From Calliopum simillimum (lineage: Eukaryota > Arthropoda > Insecta > Diptera > Lauxaniidae), in NCBI GenBank assembly GCA_951812925.1, contig OX638368.1, positions 21,825,187-21,889,186 of the forward strand: a stretch of 64,000 nucleotides of DNA, written 5' to 3'. Of the stretch, positions 35,081-46,120 are shown in pieces. The translations under genes were made by a program, and so were the position numbers. Below the pieces are notes generated by a model, which searched no databases, was not told the origin of the DNA, and worked only from the letters and a program-made list of their open reading frames with translations. Positions within the stretch are counted from its first letter, which is position 1. Each line of letters starts with the position of its first letter.

Positions 35081-35903
35081 ATGGTTTCCAAAACCAATTG
35101 GACTAGTCGCAACACTATGTCCGATACAACAAACAATCATGACAGAAAACCCGATATCTCTGGCGGTGCATCAAGTTCCAGCAGTAGCTCGATTACGCCA
35201 CGTACACCACCGAACTGTGCACGTTGTCGCAATCATAACCTCAAAATCATACTCAAAGGGCATAAGCGCTATTGCAAGTATCGTTATTGCAATTGTGAAA
35301 AATGCCATCTGACAGCTGATCGCCAACGTGTCATGGCACAACAGACATTTTTACGTCGCGCCCAAGCACAAGATGAAGCACGTGGCTTAGAATTGACAGA
35401 TATAGCAAGTGTAGTACATCCAACGACGGCAGTATTGTTGCATCATCATCAGCAACAACATCATTTGCATCATCAACATCACCAGCAGCAGCACTATCAC
35501 TTGAATCAGAGGCATCATGTTGCGATTGCTGCTGCACATGATACAAATTCTTTGCTATCCGCTAAATCTCCATCTCCAAATCATCATCATCAACATCATC
35601 CACAGCTTCATCATCACCAGCAACAACAACAGCAACTTCATCACAATGCTGAGCATGTTGCAGAGGGTAGCAGCAATGGCGGCATCATTGGCATAGGAAG
35701 CGATGAACGTTCAATTGGTGGCAGCAGCAGTGATCATCAACATATAAGAATTGTTGCAACACCAACACAATCCGTGGAGGGTTCATGTGATTCGCTGTCG
35801 CCAACACCGTCATCATCTTCGGGTGTAGTACCGACGCCTTTGGCAACATCAGCGGCACGCAAGTTAATGCCATTGTATCAAAATGGTGCTAATGTACCAA
35901 TAG
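35081..35903 (+). CDS. dsx: doublesex DM-domain coding exon, copy A (divergent)
   Basis: DSX is the sex-determination transcription factor at the end of the fly sex cascade; its DM domain binds DNA in the minor groove. This exon encodes 274 residues plus one base. Residues 1-45 are the N-terminal arm with a Ser run. The DM domain follows (about 44-101) with all zinc ligands: C46, C49, H52, H61, C65, C70, C72, C75. The tail keeps [12 protein letters not shown]. Next come His/Gln-rich linkers (about 122-195) and the dsx-typical end GSCDSLSP...NGANVPI. The frame is closed by the GTGAGT donor at 35904, and reading on meets a stop at 35917. Unlike other DSX proteins it has NHNL, KCHLT, MAQQT and TFLRR, all within the DM domain or its recognition tail. 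Start chosen by alignment of MVS with copy B. It could be a diverged functional copy or an alternative exon. Confidence 0.9.
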
Positions 35904-35909
35904 GTGAGT
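35904..35909 (+). promoter_or_regulatory. splice donor of DM exon A
   Basis: ATAG|GTGAGT matches the donor consensus and follows the NGANVPI coding end, leaving one base of a Gly codon. Same phase as the exon B donor. Confidence 0.85.
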
Positions 35910-36376
35910 TTTCTTGATTTCTTTACATTGTTTCACAAAAAAAAAAAAAAAAATGATGGTTTATTTATGGTAAATTTTAATTTTGCCGTGAAATTACAAA
36001 ACAGAAAATGTTGTCTCAAAGTTGACGTATTAAATTTAAAGCAGGTAAGTGGTGCCATTAGCCCTGACATGCCCGCGGGTATTGTGTAAACGAGCTAAAA
36101 TCCAAGTTGCACCTGACTTAATGAGTACCTAACAGTTCGCAGGATAAAAAAAGAAAAACATGTAATGATAAAGCGAGTTTCCAGGACTTCCAGCTGAAAA
36201 TATAAAAAATTTCCAAAAAAAAAAAAAAAATTTTAGAGAAACATAAATTTCTTTTTTTGTGAAAATGATACTAAAAATGTATTTTCTCAACGTTCAGTTT
36301 TACCCGAAATGTGGATATTTCTAAGTGTTTACACTTAAAAACTGAATCTAAATGTGTGAGCTACCCGACTGAAAAT
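35910..36376. other. start of the intron after DM exon A
   Basis: AT-rich sequence with A-runs. No second dsx coding exon is recognisable. Confidence 0.5.
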
Positions 36377-37180
36377 TCGTTCAGATCCGATTCGGATCAG
36401 ACTTGCCTAAAACAATTCAGGGTTTCTAATCCAACTGTGAACCATAAACGTTACACCTCATTTAATCCGATTTTGATCTAAAATTCTCTTCAAGTTATCG
36501 AATCTGCTGCGGATCATGATATTTACACAAGTCCTGATCAGAAATATGGAATTTTTAGTGTTGAGCATTGGAGCGTTCTCATCAGGGTTTTATAAATGTA
36601 ACTCTAATTAGAGTATCGTACTTTAGAGAAAGTATTTGTCCATATAAATTAGTTTTAGTTTCATCCGGCCATAAAACCCTGACTAGAAAAAATTTCAGGT
36701 TAAAATGGATTCGGATCAGGCTTGCCTGAAGAATGATCAGGAACGAGTCAGGCTTTCTGATCAGACAAATAAACGTCAGACCTCAAAAGAAACGGAAATG
36801 ATCCATATGAGTGTATTTGATCCGGATCCCATAAAGATTTCAAGAACGGATCAGGATATTTCAGGACCTGATCAGAAAAGTAATATATATATTATTGAGG
36901 ATCGAATCATATTCATATAAATTAATTTTAATTTCGTCCGGCCACAAAACGCTTTCCTAAAACGTTTTGTAAAATTGATTAACTTTCATTATAAGTAAAT
37001 ATAAGCATGATAATCAACTTATTCGGGTTGAGAGAGCTTTTTGTGGTCGAAAGGTTTGGAATAGATGAATTAAATTCCTTATTGCAACTTAGTTTCGAAT
37101 ACTGGATATTGATTCAAACAACGTGCTAGGACCGTATTAAATACCGTGCTCTTTAATACCGCCGCGTCTGATCACAGTAC
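36377..37180 (+). repeat. dispersed repeat R34, two further copies
   Basis: Two units (36377-36690 and about 36695-37180) repeat the R34 series: CGGATCAG, CTGATCAGAAA, TTGTCCATATAA or a derivative, and a TTCGTCCGGCCA-like phrase. The second also has GATATTGATTCAAACAACG. With the upstream copy at 34014 they bracket DM exon A as direct repeats. The plus-strand frame at 36705-36920 lies inside and has no known domain. Confidence 0.65.
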
Positions 37181-38320
37181 AGTACCAAATTTTTTTCAGT
37201 TACATTATCCTTACTTATATAAAACAATGGGTGTATATTAGGATAGGCCAATTTGTCAACCGACCTCAGCTCTCCCTCATCATGAAAGTTCATTCAATTC
37301 TGTGAAAAAATGCTCAAAAACCATACCTCTATGTTAAATTTTAGTGCGCCGCATTATGAACTCGAAAGTAACTATATTTTCACGCCTCAAGCATTCCTGA
37401 AGGTGTTGCATGGGGTTGGAGGTTTTTATTGGGTATCAATCATTGTGTGTGTGTATCTGAATATTATCGCTCAGAAACTATTCGGCCAATGGGGCTAAAT
37501 ATATGTGGCTGTGAGTGAAGATCAGGTATTTATATTTATTTATTTTTACATTTATGGCAAACCATCAACAAGCTTTAATTGATAGTTTTCTGGGACACCC
37601 AAAAGTTCCCAAATATCATGCGAAGTCTTCAGTCAAAATGAAGAATATCTAGGTATACTAGAGGGAAAAAACTGTTCATTAAGTTCCTTACAACTACGAT
37701 CTTAAGATCTCAAACTATACTAAATTTCATCAAAATCGATTCAGCAGCATAGGCGTGAAAAGGTAACAGACAGACAAAGTTACTTTCGCATTCATGATAT
37801 AAGTACGAAAGTATTATACAATAGTATTTTTCATTGATGATGAATATACAAAGAATACCGGCAGTCGGACTGGATATGTTTTCAAAAAAAAGATGAACAT
37901 TTGAATTCTCAATTTGTTCATATTCGGATTACTACTTAAGCCTGACCCATCCCTGACCATATTTTAGAGAATTCTGACCTTAATAATTCGCTAAAAACTC
38001 GAAAGGTGGCTATCATTAAGTGCCTAATGATAAAATATGATTATTTGAAAAAGAATACTGCTTCGGAGACCAAAGAATAGTTGGATAAACCCTCCAAAAT
38101 ATTTGCATGGTGTCCATTCTATCATAACTTCTGCCTGACAATTTTTGACATATCATTTTCGAACATTCGGAACTACAATATCCTGGGACATCTGGTTTTG
38201 TCTTTGTGTGGTTTCCACCAAAATGCTGATTTAAAAATTTTCCAAGCACCGTTTTTGCTGAAATGGCCTCTTCCTCGTTAAAAGTCGGGAACTTATGATG
38301 CTCGTGCTTTGAGAGCGTCC
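37181..38320. other. unassigned DNA, with a fragment of the 41.8 kb MITE
   Basis: 37238-37400 begins TAGGATAGGCCAATTTG and then has GAAAGTTCATTCAATTCTGT and ACCATACCTCTA, matching the left part of the element at 41759-42754. The rest, including overlapping frames at 38016-38281, is unrecognised. Confidence 0.45.
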
Positions 38321-38324
38321 GACC

Positions 38325-38490
38325 AAAAAAAGTATTAATTTTGAACTATTTTGGAATAATTTTCATACTTTTTTGGAATAAATTTCAAACTTTTTGAAAG
38401 AAAATCGGAATTTAATACCAAAAAAGATTAAAGTCAATACTAAAAGGAATCAAAAGTAAGAAAAGTAAACTATCATTTTTTAGTATGCGG
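38325..38490 (+). repeat. dispersed repeat, inverse copy at 58640-58850
   Basis: AAAAGTATTAATTTTGAACT, ATTTTGGAATAA, AATTTCAAACTTTTT and AAAAGTAAGAAAAGTAAACT recur in inverse order at 58640-58850. Non-coding. Confidence 0.6.
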
Positions 38491-38559
38491 TTTTCCGTAG
38501 CCTTTAGTGCAAGCGGAGGTGAAAAGCTGAGTTTTTCTTGTTAGTTGGTAACCCTACGT

Positions 38560-39180
38560 CTTGTGAATATGAAAACGGAAGAAACCGCAGCGCACGCAAA
38601 CAATCAGTCAAATATCAAGCGAGCCTCCAAGACTCCAAGAGGGCTAAAATGCTGTTCAAACACAATTCGTTCCTTTTGCTGTTGCTGAATGCAACTCAAA
38701 CATAAAATGCTGTCGAGCAAACGGCTCGATGTGACGCGGACCACGAGAATTGCCAGCGAGACCCATGCAATGGCAACAAATTGCAATAAAAACGTCGCAG
38801 CAGCAGTTGTCGTCATCGGTCGTCGTACGTTGCCTCCTCTACTGGCGGATTAAAGTTGCGCCACCACTTACTGACTAAATGGCGCAACTTGACTTTGACT
38901 TCGAATCAGAGAGTTGATTGTTTTCAATCAAGAGTTTGCATCCATTGATGTCTGTTCCGATCAATTTGAGTTTTGTTGAGTGCGGCAGTGTTGTTGCTCA
39001 CAACTGAGAATTACAAATCGCGCGCTAATTCGTTTCGTACGTCGCGCACGTTTTATCTTTAAGAGCGGAAAAGCTACTATGCTCTTTTTTCTGTTGCATT
39101 TCTCGAGATATTTTCGTGTGAGATTTGACGCTTTTTGTGCTAAATATAAAGAAAAAACAAAAAAAAATGTTTGTTGATGC
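38560..39180 (+). promoter_or_regulatory. putative promoter/untranslated first exon of dsx copy B
   Basis: A GC-richer, non-repetitive island. TCAATTTGAGTTTTGTTGAG (38961 on) matches the block at 30833; over 26 bp there are four differences, and CGCGCG-containing and CGTGT...TGTGCTAAA blocks follow in the same order in both islands. It precedes DM exon B by about 12 kb on the same strand, comparable to the long first intron of fly dsx genes. I infer that the ancestral duplication included the 5' regulatory region. Frames at 38604-38816 and 38980-39177 have no known domain. Confidence 0.45.
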
Positions 39181-40965
39181 GATTACATTGTTGATACATA
39201 TTTACCGGCGGATTTTGATCTATCGGATAAAAAATTGAAAGAATGAGATTGAAGTTCGGGAAAATGTTTATTTAAAACTTGCCACCAACTCGTGTTGTAT
39301 CAAAAAATCTATTCTAAAAAAATTATGAAATTCAGATTTCCAGCTGAAATAAGTGATCTATGGACGAAATGATCGAGATTTGAATCCATAGCTAAATAAC
39401 ATCTCTGCTCCGCAATTTTAGTAACCTTAGGTCCTCTTAACCACCCTTTATTTGGACTTGACTGAACACTAATCACAGTTGTCAGCTGTGAAAATGACAG
39501 TCGATGCTTAGAAGAGTTCTCTTAGCGCTTCAAAACATAAGTATGTTTGTATAGGAAGTACAGGTGAAAAGCCTGTCCCGCTCACTATTTGTCTCTTTTA
39601 ATGTTAAACTGTATCATCAGATATGTTCTCATTCATTACGGTAACTTTCAAGCCAGTTGTTTTTGTTTTATCTTCTAATCCCTTGTTTCTACTACCTTGG
39701 TCAACCAAACCAAAATAAACCAAACCTATTGGGTTGTTTTCCCGACAGTTGGTTTGTTGTTAACCAAATCACAACATCATTCTCACTTTTTTCACTAACA
39801 TCAGCACTCAGGAAAAAAAATTGTTTTGGTTTGATTCAAGTATTTTTGTTGGTTAAAATCATCCCAAAAACTTTTGCTCTTGTTTCAAAAGCGAAACTGT
39901 TGTTTATTAAATAAAATGAAAAATTTTTGAATCAAGTAAAAAGTTGTTGAAAGTTCAAGAGCGGAAATTATTGTTTCAAAAACGAAAAGTTGTTGAAATT
40001 TTAAAAATGGAAATTGTTCTTTCAAAAGCGAATAATATTTAAGAATGATATAATTGATCGAAGAATAAATGAGAATTGAAATGTTTTTTTATATTTATAA
40101 AGGTACATTTGCAGGTTATTTTAAAACAATATGCAAACTGACAAGCATATAACAGTAGTTTTGGCAGATAAACCTTATTTGCAATAAAAGACGTAAGATA
40201 AGTAGTTTATGTATGTATTGTCTTCTAGTTCCTGCAGGAAGAATAGGGCAATAAATAGGTCTGCATCCTATCTGGTCTGGTTTTCTCTCCACGACTTTCT
40301 TGTTTCTTTAATTTTCATCTACAAGTAACTTTTTTAGATAACTTCTGGAGTATCACGATTTCCTTTACTTTGTTGGTTTTTTCGGAAAAGCTTGGCGAAA
40401 AACTTTGTTGGCGATTTCCGAAGAATGATTTCGAAACTTTTTAATTTGAGTAACTTGATCTCGTTTACACATAGCAACTGATAAGTGGATTAAACCTACC
40501 TCGGCAGCATGCATTTCAAATTTTTAAGTGAAGGAATCATGTACAATTAGGACCAACATTGTTCGTTAAAAAAAAGAGAGAAACGAACACTGGATTTCTT
40601 TTTTTTATACCTTATGGTATTAGGAACAAAATTAAAGTATTTAAAATCGAAAATAGGTCGAAAATCGGCTCCTTTTTTTTTAAGAAAAAACTATGTGCCA
40701 AAACAAATTTAGTAATTTTCGATGAATTTGGCAATGCTGAGTCCGAATCTAGTTTCGTAATTGCTCAATTTTTGGGTTAGGTTATCTTAAAAATCATAAA
40801 TGATACATTATGAAACAGGATACGTATTCAGCAATGCCAAATACATCGAAAATGACTAGTTTTGTTTTAAATTGAGTTTTTTTTTTGTTAAATTCCGTTT
40901 TTTGACTTATTTTGGGGATGGGGGCACCTATGTATTTTCAATTTTAAAAATTATTGAATTATATT
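39181..40965. other. putative first intron of copy B, nothing specific
   Basis: A loose ~59-bp tandem (TTTCAAAAGCGAA, GTTGTTGAAA) occurs at about 39880-40035. Frames at 39657-39914 and 40559-40780 have no recognisable domain. Confidence 0.4.
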
Positions 40966-40980
40966 GCTTACACCATAATT

Positions 40981-41371
40981 CTACGTTTCCACCAGAGATT
41001 TGTCTGTGCTGAGTCATATAAATCTCGTCATTAAACGCTACCCGTTTCCACCGGCCAAAAAAGATTCATTTTCGACAGTAAATGTCATAAGCGGCAAGAT
41101 TGAAGTTGTTTTTTCTTTTCTTCTTAACATTTATATTCCATTTGCTTTGTTTTCAATGACATTTAATGCCGATTGTCAAAGTTAAGATGTGCTATTTGGT
41201 CGAAAATAGCTAAAATCGGTAGCCCTGCTGAGAATTATGCGCAGATTTATAATAAATCTCGGCAAAAATAGATTTATTTCTGTATGGTAACTCATATGAT
41301 TTACGCCAATATTTAGAGCTAAGTCCCGAACCAGCCTTTAATTACCTCATAATTCTACGGTGGAAACGTAG
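40981..41371. mobile_element. MITE with CTACGTTTCCACC ends
   Basis: CTACGTTTCCACC at 40981 and GGTGGAAACGTAG ending at 41371 are perfect inverted repeats. TTACAC/GTGTAA outside suggest the termini may extend several bases further. A second copy without its left end is at 59891-60266, sharing CATTTAATGCCGATTGTCAA-like and AAATCGGTAG phrases. Non-coding (the frame at 41000-41185 is not conserved). Confidence 0.7.
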
Positions 41372-41758
41372 TGTAAGGTACAAAAAAAAAAAAAAAAAAA
41401 AAATAGGCGTTTCACATACATTTAACTAAAACCCGGTCTTATTACACGGTCCGACAAAAAAAAAAAAAAAAAAACACATAAGAAAATCGAAAAATTACCA
41501 AGACTGAAACCAGTTTATTGCCTGACACTCTCTTAGTCATCATATCGGGTATGCGCACCGAGGCGTTATAGGTAGTTCAGTTTCAGCAGGATATGGTACG
41601 TTCGGCCTTTGGACAATATAAAAAATCTACCACACGACACATCTTTTACGAAGAAATTTTCATGAAATTATTATCTCGAACACAGAAAAGAAATTTCTTC
41701 CTTTTTTTTTTGTCTGCAAACTAACATACTATACAAAAATTTGGACATCCATAAACAA

Positions 41759-42754
41759 TAGGGTGGGCCAAATTGTATGGACGAAATTTTATCGACCTCG
41801 GCTACCCTCCTATGTGAAAGTTCATTCAATTCTATGAATATTTGCCCAGGGAACTATACCTCTGCGTTCAACTTTAGTTCGGCGCATTTTTGATCGAAAA
41901 TTTTACCTTTTATTAATTTTTTTTTTATTTTCATACTAAATTTTAAAATTTTTTATAAAGACAAAAGTAATGTCATTATATGATTTGGCTAGTATTCTGT
42001 CAGTAATCAATTAAATTGGGTTCTGTTTACATAAAAAGTTTACTTAATGGTGTGGAATTGATGCTGTATATTTAAAAAAGTGATATGAGTCAAATAGCCG
42101 ATTTTTATGACCGACTTTCAATTCTATCAATATTTGCCCAAGGAACCATACCTCTACGTTCAACTTTAATTCGGCGCATTTTCGATGGAAAATTTTACCT
42201 TGCGTTTAATATTTATTTTTATGCTAAATTTACAAAATTCTTATAGAGACAAAAGTAATATCATAATATGTTTTGGCTGATATTCTGTCAGTAATCAATA
42301 AAATTGGGTTCTGTTTTTACAAAAAGTTTACTTGATAGCGTGAAATTGATTATATTTATTCCAAAAAATTATATTGGTCAAATAACCGATTTCAAAATAA
42401 ACGAGTCATATTTTTACACGGATTTTTTCAAACAAAACACCAACCCAAGGGTTTTTGGATGCTAGGATGCCGTATCAGATATTAATTTTTTTACAAGGCG
42501 ACATCTAGTGGTAGTTTTAGGAAATCAATTAGCCGCATTTTTTACATATATACCAAAAGTCCATGTAAACATATGACTCGTTTATTTTGAAATCGGTTAT
42601 TTGACCCATATAATTTTTTGGAATAAATATAATCAATTTCACGCTATCAAGTAAACTTTTAGTAAAAACAGAACCCAATTTTATTGATTACTGACAGAAT
42701 ACCAGCCAAATCATAGGGGGTAGCCGAGATCAGTTTTCAAATCGGCCCAACCTA
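41759..42754. mobile_element. 996-bp hAT-type MITE with internal duplication
   Basis: Ends TAGGGTGGGCCAA and, inversely, TAGGTTGGGCCGA match with two differences. Flanks ATAAACAA (41751-41758) and ATGAACAA (42755-42762) agree at 7 of 8. The left part is internally duplicated: ACCATACCTCTACGTTC-like sequence recurs about 290 bp apart. A long stem pairs TGATAGCGTGAAATTGATTA with TAATCAATTTCACGCTATCA, and AATAACCGATTTCAAAATAA with its complement. Confidence 0.75.
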
Positions 42755-42949
42755 ATGAACAACAAAAAAATCGATATAAAAAAATCAAGTTTTTATGCAT
42801 TGCCACCATTTCCGGACAGCCTCAGAAAACATGTCCCAATTTGACTTACTTAATTTAACTTCAAGTTTAACCTTTTCCACATCTTACAGATTTTTTCCAA
42901 ATCAAATTAATTTTTTTTTTTTTCAAATCACTTGGTTAACCTCCTCCGC

Positions 42950-43270
42950 TTTTTTACGAATACAGCAACACTACACAATCGAAAATTTTTTTTTTTACTT
43001 TTTTTAGCTGAGCACACTCCAAGTAATCAAAATAAATTTGAATCATTTGAATCCCAATATTAATTGCCAAATAGTGATTATGCAAAGTTGATGTCAAAAT
43101 ACTTATTGCACGAAAAAATTCGGCGGAAAAATAATGCAAACGGTAAACGACAAAATATATGGCATGCATAAAGGTGTAAATATGGTCTTTCTTTTGGACA
43201 TAATTTTCGCACAGTTATTTGACAATTCTAAGCGAAGCAATGTTCGATATTAACGAATCAATTTTGTCTA
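42950..43270 (-). repeat. dispersed repeat, inverse copy of 21130-21425
   Basis: GCACACTCCAAGTAATC, AATAAATTTGAATCATT, AAGTTGATGTCAAAATACTT and GGTAAACGACAAAATAT mirror the plus-strand copy. Confidence 0.6.
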
Positions 43271-43860
43271 AATAATTATTCTGACTTTTGTAGAAGTTTC
43301 TCAATATCGACAACAACAATATATGCAATCACACATAGCTGTAGAATAGTATGAAGCACAAAGAGAAATGCAAAAAGCAAAGTAATGTCTTCATGTTATT
43401 TGTTTTGTTTACGTTTCGTTTTACAGCGTACCAGGGATGATAAATGAGTTTTTCGATTTATACCAAATATTAAAAAAAAGAGAAGGTACTAAAAGTGTCC
43501 AAAAAGTACCCAAATTATTTAATATATTTAAGTAGGGATGAGTTTCGATCACTGGGCAACAACTAGTATGAATAAAATTTTTAAATAACAAGACTTGCCC
43601 AGAGTGAAAAGGTGATAAAAAAGCTTGCACGTGTCCAAAAAAAAAAAATATATTCATATTATTAGTTAGTCATAAAAACTCTAAGCGATTTGCTACAATT
43701 TGAATATTGGATTTATTAACCCATGAACGATCGAACGAGCCTCTAAAAGACGGTGGCCGGCAACAGGAAATGCAAAAAAATTCTATATTTAAAGTATGGA
43801 AAATTAAAATTAAAAAAAAATATAAAAATTAAAAATTTGTTGCAATTTTTGTGTAGTTTG
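43271..43860. other. unassigned AT-rich DNA
   Basis: No gene, inverted ends or window repeats seen. Confidence 0.4.
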
Positions 43861-44480
43861 TTTTTTGTTGTATTTTTTCTTTTTTTGTTTGTTGCTGTTT
43901 GTCCCTTTAACACTTGCGCGTACCAATCCAATGACAAGAAATTTCATAGTGGTGGCTGACTGCTTACACTTTGACTCTAATTGTGTATGTGTGTTTGTAT
44001 ATATGCATGTATGTGTTGAAAAGAGCAAGCAAATGCGCAATAGAGATAGCACACAACTGAAAACAGAATGCAGCAGCAGCAGCAGCAGCAATGCCAAAAT
44101 GCAGTCAAGTTGGAAAGTGGCAGAGTTCGTCGCTGCATTGCAAATCGTACGAACGTGTAGACGGGAAGTGCACAACCGAAATCTCTTGGAAACAAAAATG
44201 CTGAAAAAAAGTTAACGAGATATTTTCAATTAATTGAGTAAATTAAATAAAATATGTAAAATAAAAAACAAACAAAAAAATATTGCGCACAAAAAAACAA
44301 AAACAACACAACACTACAAATGCACTTTTGCAACATTTTAAGTGCAACAAATTGCCGGCGCTTCGTGTCAATGTGTTAATTTTTTTAATGCAAAGTGACA
44401 GCCAGTTGACAGTTCAGTTTTTGTAACAAAATAAACAAAAAAGAGAGTTATTGCGCCAAACAAAAAAAAAAAAAAAAAAG
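43861..44480 (+). other. non-repetitive island with (AGC)n and an initiator-like site
   Basis: A less AT-rich stretch with an (AGC)n tract at 44071-44090 and TTGACAGTTCAGTTTTTG near 44405-44420, which resembles an arthropod initiator. Overlapping frames on both strands (43810-44215) are serine- or cysteine-rich without a recognisable domain. It lies inside the presumed first intron of copy B and could be a regulatory element or alternative first exon, but it does not contain the block shared by the other two islands. Confidence 0.25.
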
Positions 44481-45060
44481 AATAAAAAACAAAAAACAAA
44501 ACTCAATAAAGAAATTAAAAGAAATCAACACTTGATTAACATAAAGTGTATATAATCAATAAATCTTAAAAATAATTGTTTCATTAAAAAAAATATATAT
44601 AAGGGGTAATTTCAAAACTGTTCGAACATCTTATTCTATTTACTTAAAATTTTGTTTTTTTTATATTCTGAGCTAAGCACAAGAAAATGATATTTTAATT
44701 TTGATTTAAAGTTATTTGTTCCGAAGATATTACTACGAGAAAACAGTAATTTTGAATAAATTTCCTTTTGAAATTTTTTATGTTTAAAAAATCTTTTAGA
44801 TCACAGCTCACTTGAACTCGGTTTTACCTCGAGGTCGTCCCACTCTAGGTTTTTTTTTTATGCAAAGCTTTTCACTGGGGTTCAAATATACAGAAGAAGT
44901 TTTTTTTTTAAATCGGTCAAAGAGCTAATCGATTTTCTGGGTCGAATTACAGTTACCAAAAGGTCTTCACACTGTTCCTGCTTAAAAAAAGGTTTGACAT
45001 AAATTAACTAAGTAACTGAATATGAACTGATTTTCCGTTCATTTGTAAAATTAAAAATGA
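44481..45060. other. unassigned AT-rich DNA
   Basis: A-rich runs, then sequence with no recognisable feature. Confidence 0.4.
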
Positions 45061-45062
45061 TA

Positions 45063-45907
45063 TTGGGTGTACAACTTAAAAACCGGAATATATTTTATTC
45101 AAAGTATTGTCCATTGGAAGCTACAACATTTCCCCATCTTTCATGCAATTTATGAATTCCATCCCAAAAAAATAGCGCCGGCTTGGCGGCCAAAAATGAA
45201 TCTATCCAATTTTCGATATCTTGAACTTAAGTGAAGCGTATTCCTGATAGGGCATTCTGCATCGATCGGAACAAATGGTAGTCTGATGGTGCAAGGTCTG
45301 GACTATAAAGCGGGTGAGGCAAAATTTCCCATCCGTTGTTTTCCGTTGTTTTCCAGGTAATTTTTGACTGGGGCAGCAATATGTGGCCGAGCGTTGTCAT
45401 GATGAAAAATTATTGCTTCGTGTCTGGTCGCATTTTCCGGGCGTTTTTCGATGATGGCACGCTTCAAACGTATTAATTGTGTTCGATAGAGGTCACCTGT
45501 GAGCATTACAGAGCATTACCTTGGCACCATGGATATTTGCCTTTGGCTGGGAAGGTCCTGGTTGTCCGGGCTTCATATATGAATGTTTGCGTTTCGGGTT
45601 GTCGTAATGGATCCATTTTTCATCCCCAGTCACGATCCGATGCAAAAATGACTTTTGGCAGCAGTTTTCTTTGCAAAAAAATGACCCAACAGAACCTCCC
45701 GCAAATGCTGTCTTTTTCTCCAATTTTCGAAGTTATTCATCGTGAAAAATAATAATGATGCACACAAGATAAAATTGTTTTGTTGACTGATTTTGACAGC
45801 TGTCAAATGTATCTTCAAATTGACATATATATAAAGTTCGAGCTTTCACGATATTTGTTAGTACGGACATCCACCGTCAAATTCCGGCTTTTAAGTTGTA
45901 CACCCAA
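45063..45907 (-). mobile_element. second mariner element, deleted
   Basis: The ends TTGGGTGTACAACTTAAAAA and the reverse complement of TTTTAAGTTGTACACCCAA form a 24-bp inverted repeat with one mismatch. TA lies on both sides (45061-45062, 45908-45909). At 845 bp it lacks roughly a third of a full mariner. The ends differ completely from the mariner at 11.8 kb, so this is another lineage. Confidence 0.9.
45110..45752 (-). pseudogene. mariner transposase remnant (C-terminal two thirds)
   Basis: On the minus strand, 45723-45493 includes IVTGDEKWIHYDNPKRKHSY with the first catalytic Asp, and 45506-45303 includes [15 protein letters not shown] with the second. After a frameshift near 45300 the next frame reads [13 protein letters not shown] with the third Asp, continuing to an N/W-rich C-terminus near 45110. 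All three residues of the triad are therefore visible but in broken frames. The helix-turn-helix region is gone, which explains the short length. Inactive. Confidence 0.9.
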
Positions 45908-45989
45908 TATCTTCTAGCTGATCACCTTAGCAAGAAATTGAGTTTTTAAGAATTTTTTTTTAAATTTTCTTGTAAAACAAAAAATGAAT

Positions 45990-46120
45990 TTTGGCTTTTT
46001 TTTAGAAAATTAGCAACAAACAAAAACGAAAAATTTTGTTTTCAATGTAAATTTTGATGTTGAATCCGAATCTGGCCTCCGAATTTCTATATCTTGTATG
46101 GTTTTTGAGAAATCTGGTTA
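45990..46120 (+). repeat. dispersed repeat, second copy at 48085-48180
   Basis: TGTTGAATCCGAATCTGGCC and AATTTCTATATCTTGTATGG recur at 48114-48160 with few changes. This copy is broken by the foldback that starts at about 46118. Confidence 0.7.

Noticed and set aside
43810..44215. Overlapping open frames of 116-121 residues on both strands, one starting with a hydrophobic leader-like stretch
   Set aside because: Composition follows T-rich and AGC-repeat DNA. The frames overlap antiparallel, no domain is recognisable, and the DNA looks like untranslated or regulatory sequence.
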